NCBI GenBank assembly: GCA_017522685.1
Contig: JAFWYN010000026.1
Location: forward strand, 1-64,000
Origin: Lachnospiraceae bacterium
GTDB lineage: Bacteria > Bacillota_A > Clostridia > Lachnospirales > Lachnospiraceae
DNA length: 64,000 bases
Direction: 5' to 3'
Shown: positions 1-9,700 of the stretch, piece after piece
Layout: each line of letters opens with the position of its first letter
How positions within the stretch are numbered: the stretch's first letter is position 1
The notes under the pieces: generated by a model
What the model saw: only the letters and a program-made list of their open reading frames with translations
What the model was told of the DNA's origin: nothing
Database searches by the model: none
Made by a program: the position numbers and the translations under genes

Positions 1-1251
1 GCAGTGGCAGGTATTATGGCACTGATGAATACTTACGTGAACAATACTCTGAATGATTGTTTGAATCAATTGTTAGCTTTTAATATTAGATGGATTATTG
101 ACCCGTCCGGATATATTTACGAGGCGGTCTGGGATAACCGGATAGAAGGGGCCACGGCCACGGTCTACTACTTGGATGAGGAAACCGGAGAGGCTGTGGA
201 ATGGAACGCGGCTGAGTACGGTCAGACCAATCCCCAGGTAACCGGCAGTGACGGTACCTATGCCTGGGACGTACCCATCGGCCAGTGGAAGGTAGTGGTA
301 GAAAAGGAAGGCTATGAAAGCGTAGAAAGCGAATGGCTACCCGTACCGCCCATTCAGACCGACGTGAATCTGGGCCTGATCAGCCTGGAGAAGCCGGCTG
401 TGAAGGAGGTACATCTGTACAGGGATTCCGTGGTTGTGGAATTCACCCAGTACATGCAGGTGGACGGTGTGAGCGCAGATGCCTTTGGTTTGGGAACTTC
501 GGCACAGATTGGTGAAGTGGTGGCTATGGACGCGCTTCCCAGTGCAGCAGATGAGAATATCATGCTGGCGAAGCTTTTCAGAGTAAGCTACACCGGAACC
601 GCAGGAGATTTGACTGTGGCAGCAGGTGTCATGAACTATGTGGGTAACACCATGGAAGCAGATTACAGCGCACAGAAGCTGGTGATGGAATACGAAGTGA
701 CCGGGCTTCAGGGCGACGAAAGTGTAACCGTAAACTACGAAGACCGGATGCAGTATGCATTGCAGATTCTGCCCGCAGAGGCGGCAGCAGACGCAGTGAT
801 TCGGGTGAAGTCTTCTGATATATACGGCGTGGAAATCGTCAGCGTCAGCGAGGCAGATGATAAGGGCGTGCGCCTGATTAACTTAAGGGGTGCTCTGCCT
901 ACGGAATGTACGCTGGAGATTGAAGTAGCGGGAACCACCGTGAAGAAGCAGGTACAGGTAAAGGTACAGCAGGTACGTAGTGGTAGCAGTCAGTCTTCGG
1001 GAGGCGACACCGTTCCTACAGAAACGCCTTCCGGTGTGGGAGAAGGTCAGCCTATGGAAACACCAACGGAAGAAGACACAAAATTTCCGGTATTCCCTGT
1101 TGTCATAGGTGGTGCCATAGTATTACTTGCAGGTATTCTGGCAGTAGTGCTAATCCTTAAGAAGAGAAAGAATGGTGGAAGCAAGAAGAAAAAAGAGACA
1201 GTTGAGAGTATGGCGACTGAGGAAAAAGATGTTAAGGTGAAAGAGGAGTAA
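1..1251 (+). CDS. C-terminal part of a membrane-anchored surface protein (5' end outside the window)
   Basis: The frame is open from the first base, so the gene starts upstream and only about 416 residues are visible. Residues about 35-115 (from PSGYIYEAV to EWLPVPP) look like a carboxypeptidase-regulatory/Cna-B-type beta-sandwich module of the kind repeated in very large clostridial surface proteins. More beta-rich, Ig-like sequence follows. Then comes a Ser/Thr/Pro/Glu-rich spacer, one hydrophobic segment (FPVVIGGAIVLLAGILAVV) and a Lys-rich cytoplasmic tail. This is a stop-transfer anchor; I see no LPXTG sorting motif. Inference: an exported adhesin or scaffold-like protein held in the membrane by its C terminus. 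The ligand cannot be read from this fragment. The next gene starts 105 bp downstream on the same strand and also has a beta-sandwich module. Confidence 0.75.
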   Translation, partial: AVAGIMALMNTYVNNTLNDCLNQLLAFNIRWIIDPSGYIYEAVWDNRIEGATATVYYLDEETGEAVEWNAAEYGQTNPQVTGSDGTYAWDVPIGQWKVVVEKEGYESVESEWLPVPPIQTDVNLGLISLEKPAVKEVHLYRDSVVVEFTQYMQVDGVSADAFGLGTSAQIGEVVAMDALPSAADENIMLAKLFRVSYTGTAGDLTVAAGVMNYVGNTMEADYSAQKLVMEYEVTGLQGDESVTVNYEDRMQYALQILPAEAAADAVIRVKSSDIYGVEIVSVSEADDKGVRLINLRGALPTECTLEIEVAGTTVKKQVQVKVQQVRSGSSQSSGGDTVPTETPSGVGEGQPMETPTEEDTKFPVFPVVIGGAIVLLAGILAVVLILKKRKNGGSKKKKETVESMATEEKDVKVKEE

Positions 1252-1356
1252 ACCGGAAAATAGATATGTTAGTAAGGGACTTGGATGAGGGATTTGTGGT
1301 ACATAGAGAAGAGATGTGGCATATAATATCCATAAAGTCCCTTACGAGGAAAAATT

Positions 1357-2598
1357 ATGGACATCAATAACAGACAGTATTTTGGTACGCTCCGGATTAG
1401 TGTTGTGGCTGGTGGAGAATTACGCCCCATCCCCGGAGCACAGGTCACCATAGCATATACGGAAGAACCGTCCCAAGCTATTTTTGAAGGAGTTACGGAT
1501 ATCTCGGGTGAAACAGAAGAAATACAGCTGACAGCCCCGGATTTTGATTATTCCCAGGCACCATCCGAAATCCAACCCTATACGGATTACAATATTACAG
1601 TAGTGGCTTCCGGGTATGAGCCCACGCTGGTCAGCGGTACGGAAATTCTCCCGGACAGAGTGGCTATTCAACAGATTAAGATGGTGCCCTTGGAACGGAC
1701 GGAAGAGGAGCAAATCGTGGTTATACCGGCACATACCCTGTTTGGTGAGTATCCTCCCAAGCTTCCGGAGGAGGAAATCAAACCCATGGCAGAATCCGGC
1801 GAGATTGTTTTGAGCAGGGTGGTGATACCTGAGTATGTAATCGTACATGACGGCCTGCCTTCTGACAATACGGCGCCCAATTATTGGGTACGCTATAAGG
1901 ATTATATTAAGAATGTGGCTTCCTGTGAAATCTATGCCACTTGGCCGGAGGCTGCACTTTATGCGAATATCCTGGCGATTATGTCCTTTACATTGAACAG
2001 AGTGTACACAGAATGGTACAGGGGTCAGGGACGAGACTTTACCATTACTTCCTCTACGGCCTACGACCAAAAGTTTGTTTACGGCAGGAATATTTTCGAA
2101 AACATAGATAATCTGGTAGACAATGTATTTGCAAATTATCTCTCCAGACCGGGAGTGCGTCAGCCCATTCTCACAGCCTATTGTGACGGAAACAGGGTGC
2201 AGTGCAGGGGATTAAGCCAATGGGGATCCAAGAATTTGGCGGAACAGGGATATTCGGCCATAGAGATTCTGAGATATTATTACGGAAATGATATGTTTAT
2301 CAATACAGCAGAAGTGATTTCCGGTGTGCCGTCCTCTTATCCCGGATATAGTCTGACCATCGGTTCTTCCGGTGAAAAGGTACGCCAGTTGCAGAACCAG
2401 CTGAACCGAATCGCCCGTAACTATCCGGCCATTCCCACACTGACGGCAGATGGTATTTACGGACCCGCTACGGCGGAGGCAGTAAAGGTATTCCAAAAGG
2501 TATTCAATCTGCCCCAGACCGGTGTGACGGATTATGCTACATGGTATGAAGTGTCGGATATTTATGTGGGTGTCAGCAGGATTGCAGAACCCATGTAA
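1357..2598 (+). CDS. SpoIID-like / peptidoglycan-binding domain protein
   Basis: This is a 413-residue protein with three parts. Residues about 10-115 resemble a carboxypeptidase-regulatory-like beta sandwich. Residues about 165-320 match the SpoIID-like module of a clostridial family, with the stretches IKNVASCEIYATWPEAAL, FALNRVYTEWY-like text and GLSQWGSKNLAEQG. Residues about 335-400 are a PG_binding_1 domain (GSSGEKVRQLQNQLNRI, DGIYGPATAEAVKVFQ). The family is thought to act on or bind cell-wall peptidoglycan; SpoIID itself is a lytic transglycosylase. No N-terminal signal peptide is visible, which is odd for a wall protein. The start is supported by GAGG eight bases upstream. It probably follows the preceding surface-protein gene in one transcript. 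Confidence 0.8.
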   Translation: MDINNRQYFGTLRISVVAGGELRPIPGAQVTIAYTEEPSQAIFEGVTDISGETEEIQLTAPDFDYSQAPSEIQPYTDYNITVVASGYEPTLVSGTEILPDRVAIQQIKMVPLERTEEEQIVVIPAHTLFGEYPPKLPEEEIKPMAESGEIVLSRVVIPEYVIVHDGLPSDNTAPNYWVRYKDYIKNVASCEIYATWPEAALYANILAIMSFTLNRVYTEWYRGQGRDFTITSSTAYDQKFVYGRNIFENIDNLVDNVFANYLSRPGVRQPILTAYCDGNRVQCRGLSQWGSKNLAEQGYSAIEILRYYYGNDMFINTAEVISGVPSSYPGYSLTIGSSGEKVRQLQNQLNRIARNYPAIPTLTADGIYGPATAEAVKVFQKVFNLPQTGVTDYATWYEVSDIYVGVSRIAEPM

Positions 2599-2607
2599 GG
2601 GGAATGT

Positions 2608-2654
2608 AAAAAGTCAGGAGTCAACTGCCCTATGGGGAAATAGTGACTCCTGAC
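2608..2654 (-). terminator. Intrinsic terminator of the AraC-family gene
   Basis: There are perfect 11-bp arms (GTCAGGAGTCA at 2613-2623 and TGACTCCTGAC at 2644-2654). On the minus strand they are followed by a run of five T (2608-2612). It lies between convergent genes and may also stop the plus-strand transcript. Confidence 0.8.
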
Positions 2655-2661
2655 AAATCTA

Positions 2662-3540
2662 TTAATATAGCTCGTGGTATTTGCCGGGGGATACTCCGAA
2701 AGTCTTTTTGAAGTTTCTTAAAAAGGAAGAGTAATCCGAAAATCCGGAATCCTGATACACCTGAGAAATGCTTTTGCCTTCCCTTAGTCCCGCTATGGCA
2801 GAAATAAGTCGCTTGTTTGTAATAAAGTTATGTACCGTGACTCCTGTCAAATCCTTGAATTTACGCAGAAAGTGATATTTGCTCATATGTACCTGTTGTG
2901 CCAGCTCATCTACGGAAATATTGTGCTGGATATGACTGTCAATATAAGAAGAAACGGTGGCCACCAAAGGGTGTGAGGTGGTTTCTTCCTCCTTGAAGAG
3001 GTATTCCGGTGTGCTGCACAGAAGGTTCAGATAGGCGAAAAAGAGGGTCAGATATCCTCTGTCCATAACTTCCTTTGAGCCTGCCACCTGTCCTTCTATC
3101 AGCTCAGACATAACCAGCTTCATGAGATAAGTGTGGAACATATCTTCATACTGAACCGGGAAGTGATAGGCACAGTAACCATGCTTATGAAAGCAGGCGG
3201 TCAGATCCATATTACCGTTGGAAAGCTGTTCCAGTGTGGCTTTTGTAATCCATAGAATAATACGAAGAGAAGAGTCGTGCTTTTTTTCGATATGGTGGTA
3301 TTTATGCATAACATTGGCGTCAATTAATAGGAAATCCCCCTTTTTCAGGTGATACATCTGATTTTCCAATAGAGAAGAGTATTCTCCTTCTGCAACATAG
3401 ATGATTTCATAAAAGTTGTGATAATGAAAGGTTGCAGCACCGATAGGAGCACCATGCTTTACATAAACTTCGTAATTCTCATGTATCATATACTGGCGCT
3501 CGTCAGAGGCATCCAGTGTTTTTATTTTTGAATTTTTCAT
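2662..3540 (-). CDS. AraC-family transcriptional regulator (cupin sensor + AraC HTH)
   Basis: The protein has 292 residues. The N-terminal half is cupin-like (FHYHNFYEIIYVAEG, then a loop resembling KGDFLLIDANVMHKYHH), typical of a sugar-sensing domain. The last about 100 residues form a double helix-turn-helix AraC domain (ISVDELAQQVHMSKYHFLRKFKDLTG and SQVYQDSGFSDYSSFLRNFKKTFG, ending SPGKYHELY). I chose ATG 3540 because AGAAGG lies about ten bases upstream; an in-frame ATG at 3567 would add nine residues and has no good site. It is divergent from the uxuA-uxuB genes across 279 bp, so it probably controls them in response to a hexuronate or related glycan. That role is inferred from position only. 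Confidence 0.88.
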   Translation of the reverse strand: MKNSKIKTLDASDERQYMIHENYEVYVKHGAPIGAATFHYHNFYEIIYVAEGEYSSLLENQMYHLKKGDFLLIDANVMHKYHHIEKKHDSSLRIILWITKATLEQLSNGNMDLTACFHKHGYCAYHFPVQYEDMFHTYLMKLVMSELIEGQVAGSKEVMDRGYLTLFFAYLNLLCSTPEYLFKEEETTSHPLVATVSSYIDSHIQHNISVDELAQQVHMSKYHFLRKFKDLTGVTVHNFITNKRLISAIAGLREGKSISQVYQDSGFSDYSSFLRNFKKTFGVSPGKYHELY

Positions 3541-3819
3541 AAGAATAGGCCCTTCTTTCTCTTTCATCCAATTCTTTCATATTTCATTTTGAAAAAATAT
3601 GTTGTATAATGTTGTTTGAACCACCGGAAAAGTGGGAACAATCATGGATATATGATTCTTTATTTATAGTTATATAGCAATTTTTGCACGGTTTCAAGCA
3701 ATATTTGGTATTTTTAAGCAAAATAAATGTGATATACTATATCCGTTAATTCAGAATGGCTATATGACATTGGTATTTTATGATTGGCGACAGTAATCAT
3801 CAAACAGGAGGAACTGATT

Positions 3820-4893
3820 ATGCAGATGACATTAAGATGGTACGGCAGCAAATTTGATACCGTAACCTTGAAACAGATTAGACAGATTCCGGGAGTGACC
3901 GGTGTGATTTCCACTCTTTATGCTACCTCTCCGGGAGAAGCATGGGAGATGGAGGATATTCTTGCACTGAAGAAGGAAGTAGAAGATGCAGGACTGAAGC
4001 TGGTAGGTATCGAAAGTGTAAATATTCACGATGCCATCAAAGTAGGTACTCCTGACAGAGAACAGTATATTGAGAATTATATCACCACTTTGGAAAGACT
4101 GGGACAGGCGGATATTCATATGGTTTGTTACAATTTTATGCCTGTATTTGACTGGACCAGAAGTGAACTGGCCCGCGTACGTCCTGACGGTTCTACCGTA
4201 CTGGCGTACAACCAGGCGGCAATCGATGCTATCGACCCGGAGAAAATGTTTGAGTCCATTGCCGGCGATATGAACGGTACGGTAATGCCCGGTTGGGAGC
4301 CGGAGCGAATGGCAAGAGTAAAAGAGCTTTTTGAAATGTATAAGGATGTGACCGATGAGAAACTCTTTGAGAATTTAAAGTATTTCTTGGAGAGAATCAT
4401 GCCTGTTTGTGACAAGTATGATATCAATATGGCTATCCATCCCGATGACCCGGCTTGGAGCGTATTCGGTCTGCCCCGTATCATCATCAACAAGGAAAAT
4501 ATCCTTCGTATGATGAAGATGGTGGATAACCCACACAATGGTGTGACCTTCTGCTCCGGTTCTTACGGTACCAATCTGAACAATGATTTACCGGATATGA
4601 TTCGTTCTTTAAAGGGCAGGGTGCATTTTGCCCATGTGCGTAATCTGAAGTTTAACTCACCTACGGATTTTGAAGAGGCGGCACATCTTTCCAGTGACGG
4701 TACCTTTGATATGTATGAGATTATGAAGGCACTTTATGATATCGGATTTACCGGCCCCATCCGTCCGGACCATGGCCGTATGATTTGGGATGAAGTGGCA
4801 ATGCCCGGTTACGGCTTATATGACAGAGCACTTGGCGCCACGTATCTGAACGGTTTGTGGGAAGCAATTCAGAAGAGTCAGGAGAGAAAGTAA
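3820..4893 (+). CDS. uxuA: Mannonate dehydratase UxuA
   Basis: This 357-residue TIM-barrel protein opens with MQMTLRWYGSKFDTVTLKQIRQIPGV, the classic UxuA start. It has HPDDPAWSVFGLPRI, VTFCSGSYG, HFAHVRN and RPDHGRM, where the family places metal and substrate ligands. The reaction is D-mannonate to 2-dehydro-3-deoxy-D-gluconate plus water, in the cytoplasmic glucuronate branch of hexuronate breakdown. The start is set by CAGGAGG nine bases upstream; the longer frame from 3784 lacks a site. uxuB starts two bases after the stop, so the pair is surely co-transcribed. A divergent AraC gene is the likely regulator. The usual KDG kinase and aldolase genes are not in this window. Confidence 0.95.
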   Translation: MQMTLRWYGSKFDTVTLKQIRQIPGVTGVISTLYATSPGEAWEMEDILALKKEVEDAGLKLVGIESVNIHDAIKVGTPDREQYIENYITTLERLGQADIHMVCYNFMPVFDWTRSELARVRPDGSTVLAYNQAAIDAIDPEKMFESIAGDMNGTVMPGWEPERMARVKELFEMYKDVTDEKLFENLKYFLERIMPVCDKYDINMAIHPDDPAWSVFGLPRIIINKENILRMMKMVDNPHNGVTFCSGSYGTNLNNDLPDMIRSLKGRVHFAHVRNLKFNSPTDFEEAAHLSSDGTFDMYEIMKALYDIGFTGPIRPDHGRMIWDEVAMPGYGLYDRALGATYLNGLWEAIQKSQERK

Positions 4894-4895
4894 TC

Positions 4896-6515
4896 ATGGA
4901 ATTAACCTTACAGAGTTTAAAAGAACATCGTCAGAGCTTTTTGGATGCAGGATACAGCCTGCCGGAATTTGATTATGACAAGGTCCTGGAAAATACGAAA
5001 AACCGCCCTACTTGGGTACATTTCGGTGCAGGTAATATATTCCGTGCATTCCAGGCCAATGTGGTGCAGAATTTGCTGAATCGGGGGATTTTGGATACCG
5101 GTCTTATCGCAGCAGAAGGATACGATTATGAAATCGTGGAAAAAATGTACTGGCCCCATGACAATCTGGGGATTCTGGCTACCCTGAAGGCGGATAATAC
5201 CGTGGAAAAGACCATTGTGGGAAGTATTATGGAGTCACTGGTATTGGATAGTGAGAATGAAGCCCAGTATGGACGTTTGAAGGAGATTTTTGCAAATCCT
5301 TCCCTGCAGATGGTAAGCTTTACCATTACCGAGAAGGGATATTCCCTGGTGGACGGAAAGGGAGATTTGCTTCCTTCCGTAAAAGAAGATTTGGCAAAAG
5401 GACCTAAGAAGCCTGTCAGTTATTTGGGAAAGGTGGTTTCCCTGCTTTATACCAGATATGAAAATGGTAAGTTGCCCATCGCCATGGTGAGTATGGATAA
5501 CTGTTCACACAATGGTGACAAGCTGGCAGCAGCAGTGTATGCTTTTGCAGATAAATGGGCAGAAAACGGTGTGGCAGATAAGGGATTTGCTGAATATGTG
5601 CGTGATAAATCAGCGGTTTCCTTCCCTTGGAGTATGATTGATAAGATTACTCCTCGCCCGGACAAGACTGTGGAAGAGATGTTAAATGCAGACGGTATTG
5701 ACGGACTGGATGCGGTGATTACCTCTAAAAATACCTATGTGGCACCTTTTGTAAATGCAGAAGAATGCGAGTATCTGGTCATTGAAGACTGGTTCCCCAA
5801 CGGTAAAAGTGCCTGGGATAAGGGAGGTATCATTTTTACAGACAGAGAGACCGTGGATAAGGTGGAGAAGATGAAGGTTTGTACCTGCCTGAATCCTCTG
5901 CACACCACTTTGGCAGTATATGGTTGTCTCCTTGGATATACCTTAATATCTGCAGAGATGAAGAATCCGGATTTGAAGAAATTTGTAGAAATCGTTGGTT
6001 ATAAAGAAGGACTTCCGGTAGTGGTAAATCCGGGCATCATCGATCCTAAGAAGTTTATCGATGAAGTTGTGAACAGCCGTATTCCCAATCCTTTTATGCC
6101 GGATGCGCCTCAGCGTATTGCCACCGATACTTCTCAGAAGCTGGCCATTCGTTTCGGTGAAACCATTAAGGCCTATGCGGCAAGCGAGACGCTGGATGTG
6201 AAGTCCTTAAAGCTGATTCCCCTGGTATATGCCGGATGGTTGCGTTATCTGATGGCAGTGGATGACAACGGTAATGCATTTGAACCCAGTTCAGACCCTC
6301 TGCTGGATACCGTAATGCCTTATGTGGCAGGATATGAGCTGAGCGAGGAGCCTAAGGATTTAAGCAAGTTGGATGGGTTGCTTAAGAATGCTACCATCTT
6401 TGGCGTGGATCTGTTTGAAGTGGGGCTGGCGGATTTAGTGAAGCAGTATTTTGCAGAACTCAGTTGTGGTTTGGGAGCTGTGGCTTCTACCGTAAAAAAA
6501 TACGTAAATGAATAA
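4896..6515 (+). CDS. uxuB: Fructuronate reductase / mannitol dehydrogenase family protein UxuB
   Basis: The protein has 539 residues of the long-chain mannitol dehydrogenase family. The N-terminal NAD(P)-binding region contains WVHFGAGNIFRAFQANV. The catalytic region includes VSMDNCSHNGDKL, DKITPRP and KVCTCLNPLHTTLAVYGCLLGY. Next to uxuA, the best substrate is D-fructuronate, reduced to D-mannonate with NADH. Family members also act on tagaturonate or mannitol, so the call leans on the operon. The ATG is two bases after the uxuA stop, with GGAGAG inside the end of uxuA as its ribosome binding site. A terminator follows directly. Confidence 0.92.
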   Translation: MELTLQSLKEHRQSFLDAGYSLPEFDYDKVLENTKNRPTWVHFGAGNIFRAFQANVVQNLLNRGILDTGLIAAEGYDYEIVEKMYWPHDNLGILATLKADNTVEKTIVGSIMESLVLDSENEAQYGRLKEIFANPSLQMVSFTITEKGYSLVDGKGDLLPSVKEDLAKGPKKPVSYLGKVVSLLYTRYENGKLPIAMVSMDNCSHNGDKLAAAVYAFADKWAENGVADKGFAEYVRDKSAVSFPWSMIDKITPRPDKTVEEMLNADGIDGLDAVITSKNTYVAPFVNAEECEYLVIEDWFPNGKSAWDKGGIIFTDRETVDKVEKMKVCTCLNPLHTTLAVYGCLLGYTLISAEMKNPDLKKFVEIVGYKEGLPVVVNPGIIDPKKFIDEVVNSRIPNPFMPDAPQRIATDTSQKLAIRFGETIKAYAASETLDVKSLKLIPLVYAGWLRYLMAVDDNGNAFEPSSDPLLDTVMPYVAGYELSEEPKDLSKLDGLLKNATIFGVDLFEVGLADLVKQYFAELSCGLGAVASTVKKYVNE

Positions 6516-6517
6516 TG

Positions 6518-6550
6518 AAAAGCGCATTCCGTAAGGGGTGCGCTTTTGTT
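6518..6550 (+). terminator. Intrinsic terminator of uxuAB
   Basis: The hairpin AAAAGCGCA...TGCGCTTTT has its A/T-rich arm ends merging into a short T run. It sits directly after the uxuB stop. Confidence 0.8.
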
Positions 6551-6604
6551 GTATATGGTAGTCAACCGGCGACAATTTTTTGTTGGGAAATACGGAATAT
6601 TTAT

Positions 6605-6633
6605 TTGCCATGTAAAGGCTTCCATGGTATACT
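6605..6633 (+). promoter_or_regulatory. Sigma-A-type promoter of the DUF5717/Hsp70-like operon
   Basis: TTGCCA (6605-6610), a 17-bp spacer and TATACT (6628-6633) lie about 90 bp before the start of the large gene. This is a close match to the vegetative consensus with ideal spacing. Confidence 0.65.
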
Positions 6634-6724
6634 TATAAATAGTGGGGAATTTTAGGCTTTTGGTGCTTAAAGGGCCTCTGAGTAACGAAAATGACAAGGA
6701 AAAGTCGAAGTCAGGAGAGTATGT

Positions 6725-9700
6725 ATGCGGGAAGCAGTAGAACAGATATTAGATGGTACATATGATTATGAAAAAGGTGCTTTGGACTTTTCATGTGCAA
6801 AGTTGGAGATAGAGCTGCAGAAGGGAGAAACCTATGAAGGCAGCTTTACCGTGTATGCTTCCGAAGGGAAGTATACGTTAGGGTATATTACCACCACTGA
6901 TCCCAGAATGGAGTGTTTGTCAACGGAGCTTCATGGCAATACGGAGGAGATAGCTTTCCGTTTTCACGGAGAATGGATGAATGAGGGGGAAGTAACCAAG
7001 GGAGAGTTCCGGATTGTCAGCAACAAAGGAGAATATTATCTGCCCTATGTGGTAAGTGTGATGCACGGAGCACCCGGCACAGAAGACGGCAAGGTGAGAA
7101 ACCTGTTGCAGTTTGCAGGACTGGCAAAGAGCGACTGGCAGGAGGCGGTTCGGGTATTCTATACATCGGATTTTGCCAATGTGATAAAGGAAAGTGGTAA
7201 CCAGCTCTATTTGGCATATCAGGGTCTTTCAGGGCTGCCGGGCAACGGACAGCATGTGGATGAATTTCTGGTGGCTACCAATAAGAAGCAGAGGATAGAG
7301 TATCTGGTTTCTGAGAAGAAGATTTATTTGGAGAATCTGTCAGGAGTGACGGAGCAACCTGTTAATATTTTCCGTAATGGCTGGGGATATACCCGGTTAG
7401 AAGTTTATTGTGAGGGAGACTTCTTATTTACGGAAAAGGACGTGATTACAGAGGATGATTTCCTGGGGAACCGTTATACCCTTCCTCTGTTTATAGACCC
7501 TTCCGTGCTTCACGCCGGCAAAAATATGGGCAAGCTTGTGTTAAAATGTGCCCATATGACTGTTGAGGTGCCTATTACCATTGCAAAGAAAAGCTATGAC
7601 AAAGAAGCGAGAGCAGAGCGGCTGGAATACAAAAAGAATATGCCGGAGCTGGTAAGCACATTTGTAAACTTCCGATTGGAGAAAACCAAGAAAGCGGATT
7701 GGTTGAGGGCGATAACCCCTATCATTGACCGTATGGTAAGCGCCAATGAAAAGGATGCGGCTACCAGATTGTTTCAGGCACATCTTCTGATAACCAAGGA
7801 GCAGATGAATGAAGCGGGATGGATTCTGGAGCATGTGGGTGAGCTGTTAAACAAATCCCAGTCCCCTACATTGGAAGCCTATTATTTCTACCTGAATACT
7901 TTGTACCGCAAGGATGACCATGACTTTGATATGAAGTGGCAGGTGGAAAGAATTTACAGAGAGTCCGGAAGAGACTGGCGGGTGGCATGGTTGCTTCTGT
8001 TTATGTCCGAAGAGTATGATAGGGAGCCTATGGCTCGATGGAACTTCCTTCAGGAACAGTTTGAAAACGGATGCAGAAGTCCTCTGATTTATCTGGAAGC
8101 ATGGCTTTTGGTGAATGAGAATCCCACATTGCTTAGACGATTGGATGCTTTCGAGATGCAGGTGTTGTATTTTGGCAAAAAGCAGGGGAATGCAGGCATC
8201 GAGGTACTGGAGCAGGTAGTATATCTGGCTGAGAGAGTAAAGGAATTCCACCCCTTATTGTTTGGATTCCTGACACAGGCTTATACCAAAAAGGCGGATG
8301 AACGGATTTTGAAGGAAATCTGTACTCAGCTGATTAAGGGAAACAGACTGGATGGAGAAGCACATGAATGGCTGGCTAAGGGTGTGGCAGCAGAGCTTCG
8401 CATCACCAATTTGTACGAGTATTATATGATGTCCATGGATTTGGAGAAGGATGAGGATATCCCCAAGCAGGTACTCTTGTATTTTATGTACCAGACCAAT
8501 TTGGACTATTTACATAATGCATATTTATTCTATTACGTGACCAAGCGGGAAAGGATGCTGGCAGAGATTTATCAGAATTATCGTCCCCGCATGGAGCTTT
8601 TTGTGAGAGAGCAGGTAGGAAAAAGACGTATAAATAAGCATCTGGCATATTTATATAGGCATTTCCTGTCCGGCAATAAATTGGATGAAGCCGACATCAA
8701 GAACCTCTCCTTCCTGTATTTTACACATGAAATCACTCTGGAGCAGGATGACATGAAGTATGTGGTGGTATGTCAGCCCAACCATTTACAGGAGCAAAAG
8801 TATCCGGTGTCCGGCAGGAAAGCCTGGGTACCTTTGTACGGCAAAGCCAATCTGATTTTGTTTGAGAATTATCAGGGCATCCGTTTTGCCTGCAATATAG
8901 CTTATAAAGCAGAGGAACTGGTGCTGCCCGCTGAGTTGTTGGATGATATTCTGACAGTGGTGAAGGACAATCCGGCGTTGGATATCTACATGTATGAAAG
9001 ACCTCAGAAGGGAATCGCAAATCATGATATGGAAGTGGAGCGTTGGAGACGTCTGGCCCGTTATGCTTATTTGGCGGACGGAGTGAGAGGTGATGTTGCC
9101 ATTCGTATTATGCAACACTATTATCAGAGGGATGACAGAAAGGGCTTGTCGGATTATCTGAATACACTGGCAGGAAGCTTTATGTCTGCCGACCAACGCG
9201 GGGAAGCTGTCCGATACATGGTACTATGCGGTAGCATGGATTTGGCATATGATTGGATGCTACGGTACGGCAACTGTAAGGTGGAGGACAAAATACTCCT
9301 TGCCCTGTTGGAAGATAGGATAGAAAAGTGCCGTAATGAGTATCAGTATGAGCTGGTACTGTATGCTTTTACTTTATTGGACAAGGGCGTATACAGCGGC
9401 AATCTGATTGCGTATCTGTCAGAGCATTATCAGGGTCTTTTGAGAGATTTGAAAAAAATCTGGAAGGCTTCTAAAGAATATACCCTGCCTATGCAGAACT
9501 TTTGCAGACGGTTTGTGGAGCAGACTCTGTTTTCAGGTTATTTCGTAGCAGAACAGGCGCAGGTTTTCAAGGAACTGGTTTTGTCCGGCAAGGATGAAGA
9601 ACTGGTAAGAGCGTACCTTGCAAAGCATAGTTATGATTACTTTGTTCGAGACCATCTGATTCAGAGAGAAGTCCTGTTAGAAATCAGCCGTTTGCAAAGT

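Noticed and set aside
1420..2070. Minus-strand 216-codon frame
   Set aside because: Antisense shadow of the SpoIID-like gene with no family likeness.
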